A stretch of DNA of 64,000 bases from Treponema_C sp050937815 (GCF_050937815.1 NZ_JACDIJ010000002.1:1-64000), one strand, 5' to 3'; counted from the first letter of the stretch, positions 1 to 8,860 are shown. Numbers and translations are program-made. The notes: generated from the letters alone by a model not told the origin.

Positions 1-155
1 AAAACTCAAAGGTGAAGCGAGCGGCGCTATTTCAGCCGCGAGCTTCAACACACCTCCTTTGTTTTATTTAACTAACAAATCGGATGTACGCTATCAAAAC
101 ACCTCCTAAACCGTACACAGGGAATAAACCGCCCGTTAAAAAGGCGGCAACGCCC
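1..155. other. Left-edge intergenic stretch with GC-rich stem-loop
   Basis: No gene is visible. Bases 14-25 (GAAGCGAGCGGC) pair with 35-46 (GCCGCGAGCTTC), giving two five-base-pair helices separated by facing GA/GA bases, closed by a nine-base loop. A CCGCC/GGCGG pair at about 129-147, just past the MATE stop, could be a weak terminator, but it has no clean T-run. Whatever lies further left is cut off. Confidence 0.35.
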
Positions 156-1529
156 TTATTCTTTTATTTCCCGCCATTTTGTGCGTCCCGTCCGTAAAAG
201 ACGGAATTCTCTGACAAGCAAAATCAATACGGGAACGCCGCTTAAAACTTCAATGAGAAAGGTTCCGTAGTACACACCCCCGACACCGATAAAGGCGGGC
301 AGGATGAGCATAACGGGGATGTAAAATACAATCTGCTGCAAAATACCGAGTACCGAGCTTATTTTCCCCTTATTGATTGCGGGAAAAAATCCAAGCGCTA
401 AAAAGACAAGGGGCATAACCGGCAAAAGGGCCATATATATTCTAAAATGTATAATATCCTGAAAGTTCAGCTGCGGGCTTTTAATCATTAAAGAAATCGC
501 GGCACCGGGGAAGGCAAGCATTAAAATCCACAGCGGGATTATCAATACGAGGGCGATACATAAAAAGCGTTTAAAAGCCGAAACAAGCCGCTCCGGCCGA
601 TCCGCACCGAAGTTTATACCGATAACCGGAGAGAGGGCAAACATAAAACCGCCTATGGGCTGTATTATAAAAGAAAAAAGACGGGTAACTACCCCGTAAA
701 ACGCAATATCGCCTGACGAACCGTAGCGGCTGATCACGTTTAACACTAAAAACATTTGAATAGTTCCCGTAAGCTGCATAATAAAACCGGCTAAGCCCAT
801 CGAAACGATTTTACCGAGAATATTCCGGTCGCATTTAATATTGAATACGGAAGAAGGGGCGGCCTTTTCTTTTTTTATAAAGTATAAAACCGCGATGAGC
901 GCCTGTACCGCCATACCGATATTTGTCCCCATTGCGGCACCTTTTATACCGAAATTAAAAATAACCATAAGTACATAGTTTGAAAAACCGTTTACAACCA
1001 AGCCGGTACCCATAATAATTGCCGCCGTTTTCATCTTTCCTTCGGAGCGGATAAGATTATTTAATGCAATCGAATAAATCCACACCGGAGCTGCCGCAAG
1101 GACTGTACGGTAGTATTCATTTCCGCGTGCAAGAGCTTCGCCGCGGCCGCCCATTAAAAAAAGCGTTTGCTCGGAAAGCAAAAAACCGAGTATCATGACA
1201 ATAAGGCTTACAGCAAGAGTTAAAAAATTAACGTTTCCGGGTATTCTTTTTTGCGCTTCTTTATCTTCAGCTCCGATGGAAATGCTTAAAAGAGTGCCCG
1301 CCCCCGAACCGATAAGAATACCCAATCCTATAATAATAATAACGGGCGGCAGGGCAACGGAAATACCGGCAAGAGCACCTTCTTCGGCAAAGTGGCCGAC
1401 AAAGATTCCGTCCAATACGTTGTTTGCACCCAATAAAACCATCGCGATAACGGCGGGCCACGAAAGATCAAAGATAACTTTCCACAAATCACCTTTTAAA
1501 ATAAATTCTTTTTGTTTTTCATTTTCCAT
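156..1529 (-). CDS. MATE family multidrug/cation efflux transporter
   Basis: A 457-residue inner-membrane antiporter of the MATE (NorM/MepA-like) family, predicted to export drugs or toxic cations using an ion gradient. About 12 hydrophobic segments are visible. The start region (WPAVIAMVLLGANNVLDGIF) and the internal MGTNIGMAVQAL repeat are typical of the family. I chose ATG 1529 because GGAG sits eight bases upstream; a longer frame to 1607 would run back into the TetR gene. It overlaps the end of the tetR-type gene by 11 bases and so is co-transcribed with it. The substrate is unknown. Confidence 0.9.
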   Translation of the reverse strand: MENEKQKEFILKGDLWKVIFDLSWPAVIAMVLLGANNVLDGIFVGHFAEEGALAGISVALPPVIIIIGLGILIGSGAGTLLSISIGAEDKEAQKRIPGNVNFLTLAVSLIVMILGFLLSEQTLFLMGGRGEALARGNEYYRTVLAAAPVWIYSIALNNLIRSEGKMKTAAIIMGTGLVVNGFSNYVLMVIFNFGIKGAAMGTNIGMAVQALIAVLYFIKKEKAAPSSVFNIKCDRNILGKIVSMGLAGFIMQLTGTIQMFLVLNVISRYGSSGDIAFYGVVTRLFSFIIQPIGGFMFALSPVIGINFGADRPERLVSAFKRFLCIALVLIIPLWILMLAFPGAAISLMIKSPQLNFQDIIHFRIYMALLPVMPLVFLALGFFPAINKGKISSVLGILQQIVFYIPVMLILPAFIGVGGVYYGTFLIEVLSGVPVLILLVREFRLLRTGRTKWREIKE

Positions 1530-2172
1530 TAATTTGCTCCATCCAATATTGCTTCCAGCCTCCGCAGTGGTAGGCATTAAAATCGAGGATATATTCCAAG
1601 GCTTCATTTTTTTTCAGATTATGATAAAAAATTTCTTTCATATTTTCAAAATGAGAGGAAACCGTTACATGAATAAAAAATTTTGTTCTGCGGGATACGC
1701 TGATGCCGTCTTTTTTAAGCCAGCGGATTGTTTCGGCTTCCAAAAATTCAACAGCGTCATTAAATACATGTTCGTAAGAACTTCCCTTGGAACTGCATAT
1801 AATCAATTTCATTTCATCATAGTTATCGTAAAAAAAATCGACCATCCGTATAAAGCGCTCACGGGAAAGTTCCGTAATAAGCGAAATATCGGTTGTTTTG
1901 ATGCTGTAAAATCCTTTTTCGGAGGATCCGTCATGACTTTCTTTTAAAATTTTTAGAAATTCGTCAAAAACGTTCCCTATAAGGGCGGCGAATATGGCGT
2001 CCTTATCTTTGAATTTATTGTATAAAGCACCGGTGGTAAGGCCCGCTTTTTCGGCAATAGTTCTTACGCTTGTTCCTGCAAACCCCTTGTTCAAAAATTC
2101 TTCTTTTGCCGCAAAAAGAATTTTTGCCTCGGTATTCAAATTATCCTTTGCTACTAAAACTTTTTCAATCAT
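1519..2172 (-). CDS. TetR family transcriptional regulator
   Basis: A 217-residue TetR-type repressor. The N-terminal helix-turn-helix is clear (FLNKGFAGTSVRTIAEKAGL then TGALYNKFKDKDAIF, about residues 23-60); the C-terminal ligand domain is unrecognised. ATG 2172 is preferred over 2199 because TCGGAAA lies about seven bases upstream, whereas 2199 has no ribosome site. It is the first gene of a two-gene operon with the MATE pump. It probably represses both genes through the palindrome at 2210-2226. Confidence 0.85.
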   Translation of the reverse strand: MIEKVLVAKDNLNTEAKILFAAKEEFLNKGFAGTSVRTIAEKAGLTTGALYNKFKDKDAIFAALIGNVFDEFLKILKESHDGSSEKGFYSIKTTDISLITELSRERFIRMVDFFYDNYDEMKLIICSSKGSSYEHVFNDAVEFLEAETIRWLKKDGISVSRRTKFFIHVTVSSHFENMKEIFYHNLKKNEALEYILDFNAYHCGGWKQYWMEQINGK

Positions 2173-2209
2173 AAAAGCGTTTCCGACTGATAATATCATT
2201 GATATGAAT

Positions 2210-2226
2210 AAATAACAGTGTTATTT
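2210..2226. promoter_or_regulatory. Candidate TetR operator palindrome
   Basis: AAATAACA-G-TGTTATTT is a perfect 8+1+8 palindrome starting about 38 bases upstream of the TetR start. TetR-family repressors usually bind such sites over their own promoter. Assignment to this regulator is inferred from position. Confidence 0.55.
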
Positions 2227-2339
2227 TCTGCTAACAATAGTATTCAAAAGGCTTCGGAATGTCAACAGGAATCGGTATTTTAAATACGGAAAAATATAAT
2301 TAAAAGCTTTTTTTCGGATTTTTTTTTGCCGGCTGCCGC

Positions 2340-2834
2340 TTACAAAGCTTTATAAATTCCGAACGACTCCTTGTCAAAGCAAACGATATATACATGCAAA
2401 AAATCACCGTTTTTATGTAAAAATGTCCGGATTTCGCCGAAAGCAATGCCGGCGGCTTCTTTTTTAGGATAACCGTAGATACCCGTGCTTATACAGGGAA
2501 AGGCTACGGACTTACACCCATGTTCAGCCGCCAAAGCTAAACAGCGCCGATAACAGGATGCCAGTAAATCGGCTTCACCGCTTTTTCCGTCTTTATACAC
2601 GGGGCCGGGAGTGTGAATAATATATCGTGCAGGCAGCTTGTATCCGTCCGTTATTTTTGCATCTCCGGTTTTACAGCCGTTAAGCTTTTTACATGCTTCC
2701 AAAAGCGCCGGGCCGGCCGCCCGATGGATTGCACCGTCCACACCCCCTCCGCCGAGAAGAGAGGTATTTGCCGCGTTTACGACCGCATCGACCTTCATCT
2801 GTGTAATATCGCACATAACGATTTCTATAGGCAT
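2340..2834 (-). CDS. Macro domain protein (ADP-ribose/O-acetyl-ADP-ribose hydrolase, YmdB-like)
   Basis: A 164-residue single macro domain. The hallmark N-terminal VDAVVNAANTSLLGGGGVDG (about residues 16-35), the HTPGPVY strand and the CISTGIYGYP phosphate-binding loop are all present. The family binds ADP-ribose and removes it from proteins or from O-acetyl-ADP-ribose; cytosolic. The variant HTPGPV replaces the usual HTVGPV. The gene stands alone, with a promoter (2841-2870) whose -10 ends six bases before the ATG and no ribosome-binding site, so the mRNA looks leaderless. Confidence 0.9.
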   Translation of the reverse strand: MPIEIVMCDITQMKVDAVVNAANTSLLGGGGVDGAIHRAAGPALLEACKKLNGCKTGDAKITDGYKLPARYIIHTPGPVYKDGKSGEADLLASCYRRCLALAAEHGCKSVAFPCISTGIYGYPKKEAAGIAFGEIRTFLHKNGDFLHVYIVCFDKESFGIYKAL

Positions 2835-2840
2835 GATTTT

Positions 2841-2870
2841 ATTATAAGATTAAAAGCCTAAAACACGCAA
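2841..2870 (-). promoter_or_regulatory. Promoter of macro-domain gene (leaderless type)
   Basis: On the minus strand TTGCGT, an 18-base spacer and a perfect TATAAT, then six bases and the ATG at 2834. The hexamers and spacer length are identical to those of the dnaA promoter at 45142-45171. Confidence 0.7.
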
Positions 2871-2878
2871 GCATAAAA

Positions 2879-3199
2879 TCATTCAAAAAAAGAAGACAAC
2901 TGCGCTATGTATTTTTTGACCGCCTTACGCCCCTCCTCCGTTGCCGCATATAGGGTAAGGGGCTTACGGTTTACAAAGAGCTTTTCGACGGTCAGATAGC
3001 CTGCGTTTTCGAGTTTTTTACAGTGAGCGGTTAAATTACCGTCGGTAGCCCCCACCTTTTCCCTGAGCAGGGTAAATTCGATTTTTTCGCAGCCGAGTAA
3101 AACCGACATAATTGCAAGGCGAAGCCGCGACGACAACTGTTCGTCAAGAAGGCGGTGATCGAAAGAAGAGTGCCGATTGTCGGCTTCACTCATCGGCAT
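2879..3199 (-). CDS. Small winged-helix transcriptional regulator
   Basis: A 106-residue MarR/ArsR-like winged-helix protein (HTH_27 type). Residues from RLRLAIMSVLL through GATDGNLTAHCKKLENAGY form the DNA-binding domain, followed by the wing (KLFVNRKPLTLYAATEEGRK). ATG 3199 is chosen because AAGGCGG lies about six bases upstream. It overlaps the end of the membrane-protein gene by 14 bases. Regulators of this class paired with a multi-pass membrane protein usually control their own operon. The target here is unknown. Confidence 0.75.
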   Translation of the reverse strand: MPMSEADNRHSSFDHRLLDEQLSSRLRLAIMSVLLGCEKIEFTLLREKVGATDGNLTAHCKKLENAGYLTVEKLFVNRKPLTLYAATEEGRKAVKKYIAQLSSFFE

Positions 3200-3794
3200 A
3201 TACCGCCTTTTTTCTTTTGACAATAATCAGAGCGCTTAGTGCCGGCAATCCGAGTAGTACAAAGGTTGCCGCCCCGATAATAAGGGGTGCCGTGTATTTC
3301 GGTGCAAAGAGGCAAAGCGTTCCGCATCCGGCCCAGCACAAGGCTTCAAAACATAAAAACAGACGCAGTTTTTTTTGTACCATGGCGGCGGTTACCCCAT
3401 GACCGACCGCAAGACAAAGCCCCGTACTAAAAAATCCTGCATTAAAATCGAGTTTCCCCCAAAAACCGAGTACCATATTTAAAATAACGGCCGCACCGAT
3501 ACTCCCCCATAGAGCCGCAAAAATCCTGTCGGTTGCTTTTTTTATCTTCAGTTTTTGTTTCCGCTTCATAAAAAAAGCTAAAAAGATTTGACAGGCTGCC
3601 ATTATAAAAAGCCAAAGTACCGGAATAAACAGGCTTTGTTCCGCCCGTGCCAAAGCATAAGATATAAAAGTGCCTGCGGGAATCGTAAGGCCGTACAATA
3701 AAAAGGGTACAATCATATCTTCAAGCCCTTCACGTACCTCTTCGGTTAATGCGCTTATCAATATTAATCTTTCTTTTATTTCTTCATTAGTCAT
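3186..3794 (-). CDS. Multi-pass membrane protein paired with regulator
   Basis: A 202-residue protein with an N-terminal amphipathic segment (EEIKERLILISALTEEVREG) and about six predicted membrane helices. I do not recognise a catalytic motif. ATG 3794 is preceded by AGGAAAAAT. It is translationally coupled to the winged-helix regulator. This layout is common for small membrane proteins of unknown function in Firmicutes and spirochaetes. Confidence 0.7.
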   Translation of the reverse strand: MTNEEIKERLILISALTEEVREGLEDMIVPFLLYGLTIPAGTFISYALARAEQSLFIPVLWLFIMAACQIFLAFFMKRKQKLKIKKATDRIFAALWGSIGAAVILNMVLGFWGKLDFNAGFFSTGLCLAVGHGVTAAMVQKKLRLFLCFEALCWAGCGTLCLFAPKYTAPLIIGAATFVLLGLPALSALIIVKRKKAVYADE

Positions 3795-3868
3795 ATTTTT
3801 TCCTATCGGCAAACGTGGTGCCGTCAGTATCGAAAAGCCGGCTTTTAAACAGCTCCAAGGACGCTTGT

Positions 3869-4375
3869 TTATTTTGAACGCGGCAGCATCGGTATGGTGT
3901 AGCGCATGCCCGCCTTTGCCGTAAATCCGAGTCCTCCGCCTCCCATTTCGGTAAAAACACTGAAATCCGCAGACCGCTTTCCCGTAAAAAATTCAAAGCC
4001 GAAAAAGCCCTGTCCGCTTATAAGTACGGCGGGCTTATCTTTTTGAGCGGGAAACACAAAGACGGGGCCGCCTCCGCCGTAAAGACGTATATTTGCCGTT
4101 TGCATGAGCGTCCCTCCCATCAACGAAACGTCAAGTACGTAATAGAACTTTTTTCGCTGCGGATTCGGAAAAAAGCAGCCGGCATTTACCTTCAATGCGG
4201 CCGAATTATAAAACAGCCAAGGAGACGTAACGGCAGCCGACATACCGAAATCGTTTTGACGTCCGACAAGGGCGTAATCGAAGGCGATACCCGTAACAGC
4301 GCTTTGCTTGGGTTCCGCATAAACGGAAACAAAGATAACACAACACAAAAAAACACAAAGCATGATTTTTTTCAT
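3869..4375 (-). CDS. Secreted hypothetical protein, possible small outer-membrane beta-barrel
   Basis: A 168-residue protein with a clear signal peptide (MKKIMLCVFLCCVIFVSVYA). The mature part has alternating hydrophobic/polar strands rich in Gly and aromatics and ends ...MRYTIPMLPRSK, which suggests an outer-membrane-like barrel. AAGGAG lies upstream of the ATG, followed by a 14-base palindrome (4385-4398) of unknown role. No family is recognised. Confidence 0.6.
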   Translation of the reverse strand: MKKIMLCVFLCCVIFVSVYAEPKQSAVTGIAFDYALVGRQNDFGMSAAVTSPWLFYNSAALKVNAGCFFPNPQRKKFYYVLDVSLMGGTLMQTANIRLYGGGGPVFVFPAQKDKPAVLISGQGFFGFEFFTGKRSADFSVFTEMGGGGLGFTAKAGMRYTIPMLPRSK

Positions 4376-4515
4376 TTTCTTCTCCTTAAATATTTAAGAT
4401 AAGAAAATCATATCACGGCCACTTTGTTTTGTAAAGTACTTTATAAAATAAAAAAACAACACAAAAAAAAGAAATAAAAAGCACAAAACATTTTTTATTG
4501 AAATTTTCTTTTTTA

Positions 4516-4544
4516 ATGACAAACCGTTCAAACTGTTTTATACT
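4516..4544 (+). promoter_or_regulatory. Promoter of gene 4618
   Basis: ATGACA, a 17-base spacer, and TATACT, one mismatch from consensus in each hexamer. It gives a leader of about 65 bases before ATG 4618. Confidence 0.6.
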
Positions 4545-4617
4545 TTCTGTATGTACAAAGCACCGAAGACGAAGCTTGCCGTCGGTTAAAAATAAACAAC
4601 GAGAAGGAGTGTAAAAA

Positions 4618-5865
4618 ATGAAAAAATTTTTTATAACGGCTCTATCGATTTGTACTCTGTATACCGCTTTTGCATACAATATCGAGCACATCGATGTGTC
4701 GAAAATAAAAAATGTCGAAAAATATACCGCCGAAATTCGTTTTTTACAGGAAAACACGAAATTTTTAAGCGGATACATCCCCGATGAACACTGGAAGGCT
4801 CCCCTGTCTAAAACCGAATATATTAAAAAACTGAAAAAAATCCGCATCACGTTTTCCAAGTATCCAGAAAAGGACAATGCCGAATACTTGCTTTTAAAGG
4901 CGTTGGTGTCCGAATACTTGTATCATCTGCACGATACGGATTCTTATGAAGATACCGTGCAAGGCTACAATGCGGCAGGCAAGCTTAAAGATGCGGACTA
5001 TCGTTATAAATGGTTTTTAGGAACTTTTTATGCACGCGCCGCTCAACCTTTTAAATCGATAAAAGAATTTGAATATATTTTTGAGCGTATTCCGCGCGAG
5101 CGCCTGCATCCGGCTTGTATCGGAGATTATGCCTATGCCGAAATGCTTGCCTTGATGCCTAAACGGGCAATTGCCGATTTTACCTACTATCATTCCGTAA
5201 TCGGCGGCGGGGCGGAAAAAAACAGGGCATTACAATCTTTGATGGAAAACTTTATCGACTATACGGGAAAACATGATATAAAAGCCGATGACGTATTTTC
5301 TTTTTCCGAAAGAGAAGAAGGTTCCGGTGTGTTTTCGCGTTTACTGGGTTTGTGGATTCCCGTTGCTCCGGACGATACGTGTCAATTTTTAGACCTTACA
5401 GACGGCAAAGCAGCTGTACTGATAAGCGTTCCCTCCGTTTTGCCCGAATACGCCGGCACAACCTATACAATTCTCGTGCTTTCATTTTTATCCGATTTTG
5501 ACGGACCCGCGGATATTTTGGAAAAATTACCCGCCTTAAAAGAAATAAACCTCGGTTTTCCTCAATCGTATAAAACCTACGAATACAGCAACCCCCGGCA
5601 ATATCCGGAAAAAGGCGGCGCATACGGCTTGGCTGCGGTTGTGAGAGCTCCTTATGAGGCCGGACTTGAAACCGAAATAGAGCGGCCCGTAACAATCCGA
5701 AACACGGACAACGCGCCGGGTCCGCAGTACTTTGCTTTGCAAAAAGAATTCAACCGCTATAAGGGCGAACTGGTACATCTTATTTTACTTGACTCTTGTA
5801 TTGCGTTTTACGATGAATCCGTACAAAAATATACCGACTTATTAAAAACCGTGAATATAAAATAA
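4618..5865 (+). CDS. Secreted hypothetical protein
   Basis: A 415-residue protein with signal peptide MKKFFITALSICTLYTAFAY and no lipobox. The first half is helical with TPR-like spacing (YLLLKALVSEYLY, YKWFLGTFYARAAQ, AYAEMLALMPKRA); the second half is mixed alpha/beta. AAGGAGTG precedes the ATG. It is followed by the antiporter gene after 85 bases and may be co-transcribed. No known family is recognised, so the TPR-like reading is tentative. Confidence 0.65.
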   Translation: MKKFFITALSICTLYTAFAYNIEHIDVSKIKNVEKYTAEIRFLQENTKFLSGYIPDEHWKAPLSKTEYIKKLKKIRITFSKYPEKDNAEYLLLKALVSEYLYHLHDTDSYEDTVQGYNAAGKLKDADYRYKWFLGTFYARAAQPFKSIKEFEYIFERIPRERLHPACIGDYAYAEMLALMPKRAIADFTYYHSVIGGGAEKNRALQSLMENFIDYTGKHDIKADDVFSFSEREEGSGVFSRLLGLWIPVAPDDTCQFLDLTDGKAAVLISVPSVLPEYAGTTYTILVLSFLSDFDGPADILEKLPALKEINLGFPQSYKTYEYSNPRQYPEKGGAYGLAAVVRAPYEAGLETEIERPVTIRNTDNAPGPQYFALQKEFNRYKGELVHLILLDSCIAFYDESVQKYTDLLKTVNIK

Positions 5866-5950
5866 AGCTTTGCCGTATTGGAAAAAAACCGGTTTTTTAT
5901 TATACTGGGGTTTATCGTTTTATTATGCGTATTTTTACCGCGGAGGTTTT

Positions 5951-7588
5951 ATGCCCCTGTTTTTATTAACGGTGTCGGCCGTTATCTTTTTATGTGTTAT
6001 CTTAAATAAGGTCGCTTCAAAACTCGGCATCCCGATGCTTTTGGCCTTTATTGTTTTGGGAATGGTGTTCGGGACCGACGGTCTTTTTAAAATTTCTTTT
6101 GACAATTATCCCTTTGCGGAAAAACTCTGTACGGCCGCCCTTATTTTTATTATGTTTTACGGCGGTTTCGGTACCAAATGGAGCGCGGCAAAACCGGTTG
6201 CCGTGCAGTCCTTTTTGTTGGCCACAATCGGCGTTGTGTTTACCGCCTTTTTTACCGCCGCATTTTGTTATTTTGTGCTGAACGTTTCGATAGGGGAAAG
6301 CTTTTTAATCGGGGCGGTAACAAGTTCCACCGACGCCGCTTCGGTGTTTTATATTTTACGTTCAAAACAGTTAAACCTGCGCTACAATACCGCTTCCCTG
6401 CTGGAAGCCGAAAGCGGAAGCAACGACCCTATGTCGTATATGCTTACGATTATAGCCTTATCGGTTTTGGAAGCCCAAAACGGAGGAGAAGGCAAGGGAG
6501 CGGCGGCCCTCGTTTATTTGATTTTATCGCAGCTTATTTACGGAGCGGCCTTCGGTATTGCAGCGGGCAAGGCGTCCGCCCTTATTTTGCGCAAATTCAA
6601 ATTTGCCGATGCGGGCTTCGATTCGGCCTTTGTTATAGGAGCGGCGGTTATCTCTTATGCCCTGCCCTCTCTTATCGGCGGCAACGGCTACCTTTCGGCC
6701 TATATAGCGGGTATAATTTTGGGAAACAGCAATATACCGCATAAAAAAACCTTAGTGCATTTTTTTGACGGCATTACCGGCCTTGTACAAATGTTTGTGT
6801 TTTTTTTGCTCGGCCTTCTTGCCTTTCCCTCGTCTATTATTAATGTTTTACTGCCTTCAGCGGCGATTGCCGTCTTTTTAACCCTCGTTTCGCGCCCCCT
6901 TGCGGTTTTTTTGCTTTTAACCCCCGCCCGGTTTCCCGTAAAACAGCAGGTTTTGGTTTCATGGGCGGGGCTGCGCGGAGCCGCTTCAATCGTTTTTGCG
7001 GTTATGGCGGTAAGCAGCGTCCGCGGAACGGGCGGTATGCTACAGCACGATTTATTTCACATTGTTTTTTGTATCGTTTTGTTTTCGATTTTGATACAGG
7101 GCAGCCTTTTACCCCTTGCATCGAAAAAACTGAACATGATTGACGACAGCACAAACGTTTTGTACACCTTTAACGACTATCCCGACGAAATACCGATACG
7201 TTTTATTCAGGTAACCCAGCCCGAAGAGCACCCGTGGAACGGCCGGGAAATAAAAGACCTCATTCTGCCGCCCGAAACTATTTTGGTGCTTATTTTGAGG
7301 GAAACAAAGCGCATTATCCCGCGCGGAGGGACGGTGATTCAAAGCGGGGACATTTTGGTGCTTGCCGCGCAGGTTTTTGCGAATCAGGCGCAGGGAGAAG
7401 AAGCCGGAGACGAACTTGTGGAACTTCCCCTCGGCAAAAACCACGAATGGGCCGGAAAAACTTTGGCGGAAATCGCTTCGGAAGATACCTTTATCGTGCT
7501 TATAAAACGCGGAAGCCGCCTGATTATTCCCAAGGGAAGCAGCCGCCTCGCCGCAGGAGACGTGCTGGTGGTGGAACATGCGTCCTAA
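5951..7588 (+). CDS. Potassium/proton antiporter (CvrA/NhaP2-like) with TrkA_C domain
   Basis: A 545-residue CPA1-type monovalent cation/proton antiporter. About 12 membrane helices cover residues 1-385, with the family signatures SSTDAASVF and ESGSNDP; the C-terminal 150 residues carry RCK-C (TrkA_C) repeats (ILVLILRETKRIIPRG and FIVLIKRGSRLIIPKG) that sense nucleotides or ions. It likely exports K+ or Na+ in exchange for protons. ATG 5951 is chosen because CGGAGG lies four bases upstream; a TTG at 5870 has no such site. The palindrome zone begins right after the stop. Confidence 0.88.
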   Translation: MPLFLLTVSAVIFLCVILNKVASKLGIPMLLAFIVLGMVFGTDGLFKISFDNYPFAEKLCTAALIFIMFYGGFGTKWSAAKPVAVQSFLLATIGVVFTAFFTAAFCYFVLNVSIGESFLIGAVTSSTDAASVFYILRSKQLNLRYNTASLLEAESGSNDPMSYMLTIIALSVLEAQNGGEGKGAAALVYLILSQLIYGAAFGIAAGKASALILRKFKFADAGFDSAFVIGAAVISYALPSLIGGNGYLSAYIAGIILGNSNIPHKKTLVHFFDGITGLVQMFVFFLLGLLAFPSSIINVLLPSAAIAVFLTLVSRPLAVFLLLTPARFPVKQQVLVSWAGLRGAASIVFAVMAVSSVRGTGGMLQHDLFHIVFCIVLFSILIQGSLLPLASKKLNMIDDSTNVLYTFNDYPDEIPIRFIQVTQPEEHPWNGREIKDLILPPETILVLILRETKRIIPRGGTVIQSGDILVLAAQVFANQAQGEEAGDELVELPLGKNHEWAGKTLAEIASEDTFIVLIKRGSRLIIPKGSSRLAAGDVLVVEHAS

Positions 7589-7594
7589 GTATTA

Positions 7595-7746
7595 GAGGGG
7601 AGAGAGCACGGTGTTCATAAAGATGAATAGTATCGAGGCATTGGGCACACGCAAAAAGGCTTCCGCGCTTCGCTTGTGCAGATTTTTTGCGCGGTGCCCA
7701 TGCCTCACCGCCTGTTTCATCTAATGCCGCTGTATTCTCTCCCCTC
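7595..7746. repeat. Long imperfect palindrome (152 nt), copy 1
   Basis: The outer arms GAGGGGAGAGA (from 7595) and TCTCTCCCCTC (to 7746) pair, then AGATGAA with TTTCATCT, GAGGCATTGGGCAC with GTGCCCATGCCTC, and CGCAAAAA with TTTTTTGCG. The apex is a stretch containing GCGCTTCGCTTGTGCAG. The left arm recurs at 8746-8806, and the apex at 8746-8860 and 10325-10377, there with a different stem. Confidence 0.75.
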
Positions 7747-7755
7747 ATTCGCAGT

Positions 7756-7987
7756 CCCGAACAGGATGTTCGGGAAAGCTTTATATCGGCATAAAATCGG
7801 ACACGATGTGCGATTTTATGCCTCCCGGCACGGATGACGGAACAGCCGTTAGTAATCGGTTTTGAGCTATGCTCAAAACCGGGATTCAAAACCGAGCAGG
7901 AGGCTCGGTGTTTCCAAGCCTTGCGAGTTTGAAGCAAAGCTTCAAACTCGTTGATTAAGAATGTACTCAGGAGGTACATTCTTAATC
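7756..7987. repeat. Palindrome cluster A (seven hairpins)
   Basis: Hairpins in order: CCCGAACA-GGA-TGTTCGGG (7756-7774); an 11-bp stem GCATAAAATCG at 7789-7821; an imperfect hairpin with ACGGATG at about 7825-7838; CGGTTTTGAGC-TAT-GCTCAAAACCG (7857-7881, split by loop TAT); CCGAGC-AGGAG-GCTCGG (7892-7908); a 12-bp stem CGAGTTTGAAGC with loop AAA (7924-7950); and a 14-bp stem GATTAAGAATGTAC with loop TCAGGAG (7953-7987). The last ends five bases after the lipoprotein stop and could also stop transcription of that gene. Confidence 0.8.
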
Positions 7988-7991
7988 TCTT

Positions 7992-8720
7992 TTACGGCAG
8001 TACAATGTCTTGAAAGTCTTCCTCACCGCAGACTTTTAGGAGCTTCCAGTGTTTTGTATCCCGGGCTTTTTTAAAGGCTTCTTTTAAATCTGCGGGAACA
8101 GGGGCTTCAAATTTGTAGTTTTGCTCGGGAACCAGCGGGAGTTCGCTGAAAAGTATGCAGCTTGCATCGTCGATTTCCGCCCGCGCGGGTAAGCCGTTTA
8201 ATAAGGCGGTAAAGGCGGCGGCATCCAGTTTGTTTAGGGCGCAGAATAGATTTTTCAGCTCGGTTACATTGTCCACATTAAGCGCGGTTAATTGATTGGC
8301 GTGGCAGGCGAGTTCTTGCAAAAGGGAAAGCCCCCGTACGTCAAGGGCGGTAAGCTTGTTGTTCCAGCATGCAAGCTCCGTAATTTTACCGCTTTTTAAG
8401 GTAATTTTGTCCCCCGTTGCGGTAAGTTCGGTTTCTTCGCCGCTGTTTACGCTTGTTTTGTCCGCACCCTCCACCGTTACGGCACTCCCGTCCGAGGTTC
8501 CTACCGTGATTTTTATCGTTTTATTGGCAGGGTCTAGGGTAAGAATTGCCGCGTCGGGGGTAATTGTTCCTCCGCCGGAATTACTTCCCGAACTTGTTCC
8601 GCCGCCTCCTGCGGCGTTGGGGCAGGCGGTAAACAATCCTACCGGCAATAACGATGCGGCAAGTACTGTAATTGCCGCCCAATGTGTAAAGCGCTTTGCG
8701 CTTTTGTTTGTGTGTTTCAT
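7992..8720 (-). CDS. Leucine-rich-repeat lipoprotein
   Basis: A 242-residue surface lipoprotein candidate. A basic N-terminus and hydrophobic segment end in the lipobox LFTAC (Cys about residue 33), followed by a Gly/Ser-rich tether and a domain with short LRRs of the BspA/InlA-like type (ITELACWNNKLTALDV, LQELACHANQLTALNV, LKNLFCALNKLD). Such proteins bind host matrix or other cells in oral treponemes; that role is inferred. AGGAGG lies just upstream of the ATG. The gene sits alone between palindrome clusters and is flanked by two 61-base direct repeats. Confidence 0.8.
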   Translation of the reverse strand: MKHTNKSAKRFTHWAAITVLAASLLPVGLFTACPNAAGGGGTSSGSNSGGGTITPDAAILTLDPANKTIKITVGTSDGSAVTVEGADKTSVNSGEETELTATGDKITLKSGKITELACWNNKLTALDVRGLSLLQELACHANQLTALNVDNVTELKNLFCALNKLDAAAFTALLNGLPARAEIDDASCILFSELPLVPEQNYKFEAPVPADLKEAFKKARDTKHWKLLKVCGEEDFQDIVLP

Positions 8721-8745
8721 AAGAAACCTCCTAAATGTTAGGGGG

Positions 8746-8860
8746 AGAGAGTACGGCGTTCATAAAGATGAATAGTATCGAGGCATTGGGCACACGCAAA
8801 AAGGCTGCCTCGAAGCTTCGCTGGCCGATACCGCGCTTCGCTTGTGCAGATTATTTTGCG
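8746..8860. repeat. Long-palindrome element, copy 2 (left arm and apex)
   Basis: Bases 8746-8806 match 7601-7661 with two differences. The apex is longer here and holds a second inverted unit (GAAGCTTCGCTGGCCGAT and ACCGCGCTTCGCTTGTGCAG). The right arm does not pair with the left one beyond CGCAAAA/TTTTGCG, so this copy has lost or exchanged its right arm. Confidence 0.65.

Noticed and set aside
1195..1947. 250-residue plus-strand frame
   Set aside because: It runs antisense through the MATE and TetR genes and has no recognisable domain or ribosome site.
4413..4877. 154-residue minus-strand frame over the promoter and start of gene 4618
   Set aside because: It conflicts with a near-consensus promoter, ribosome site and signal peptide on the plus strand.
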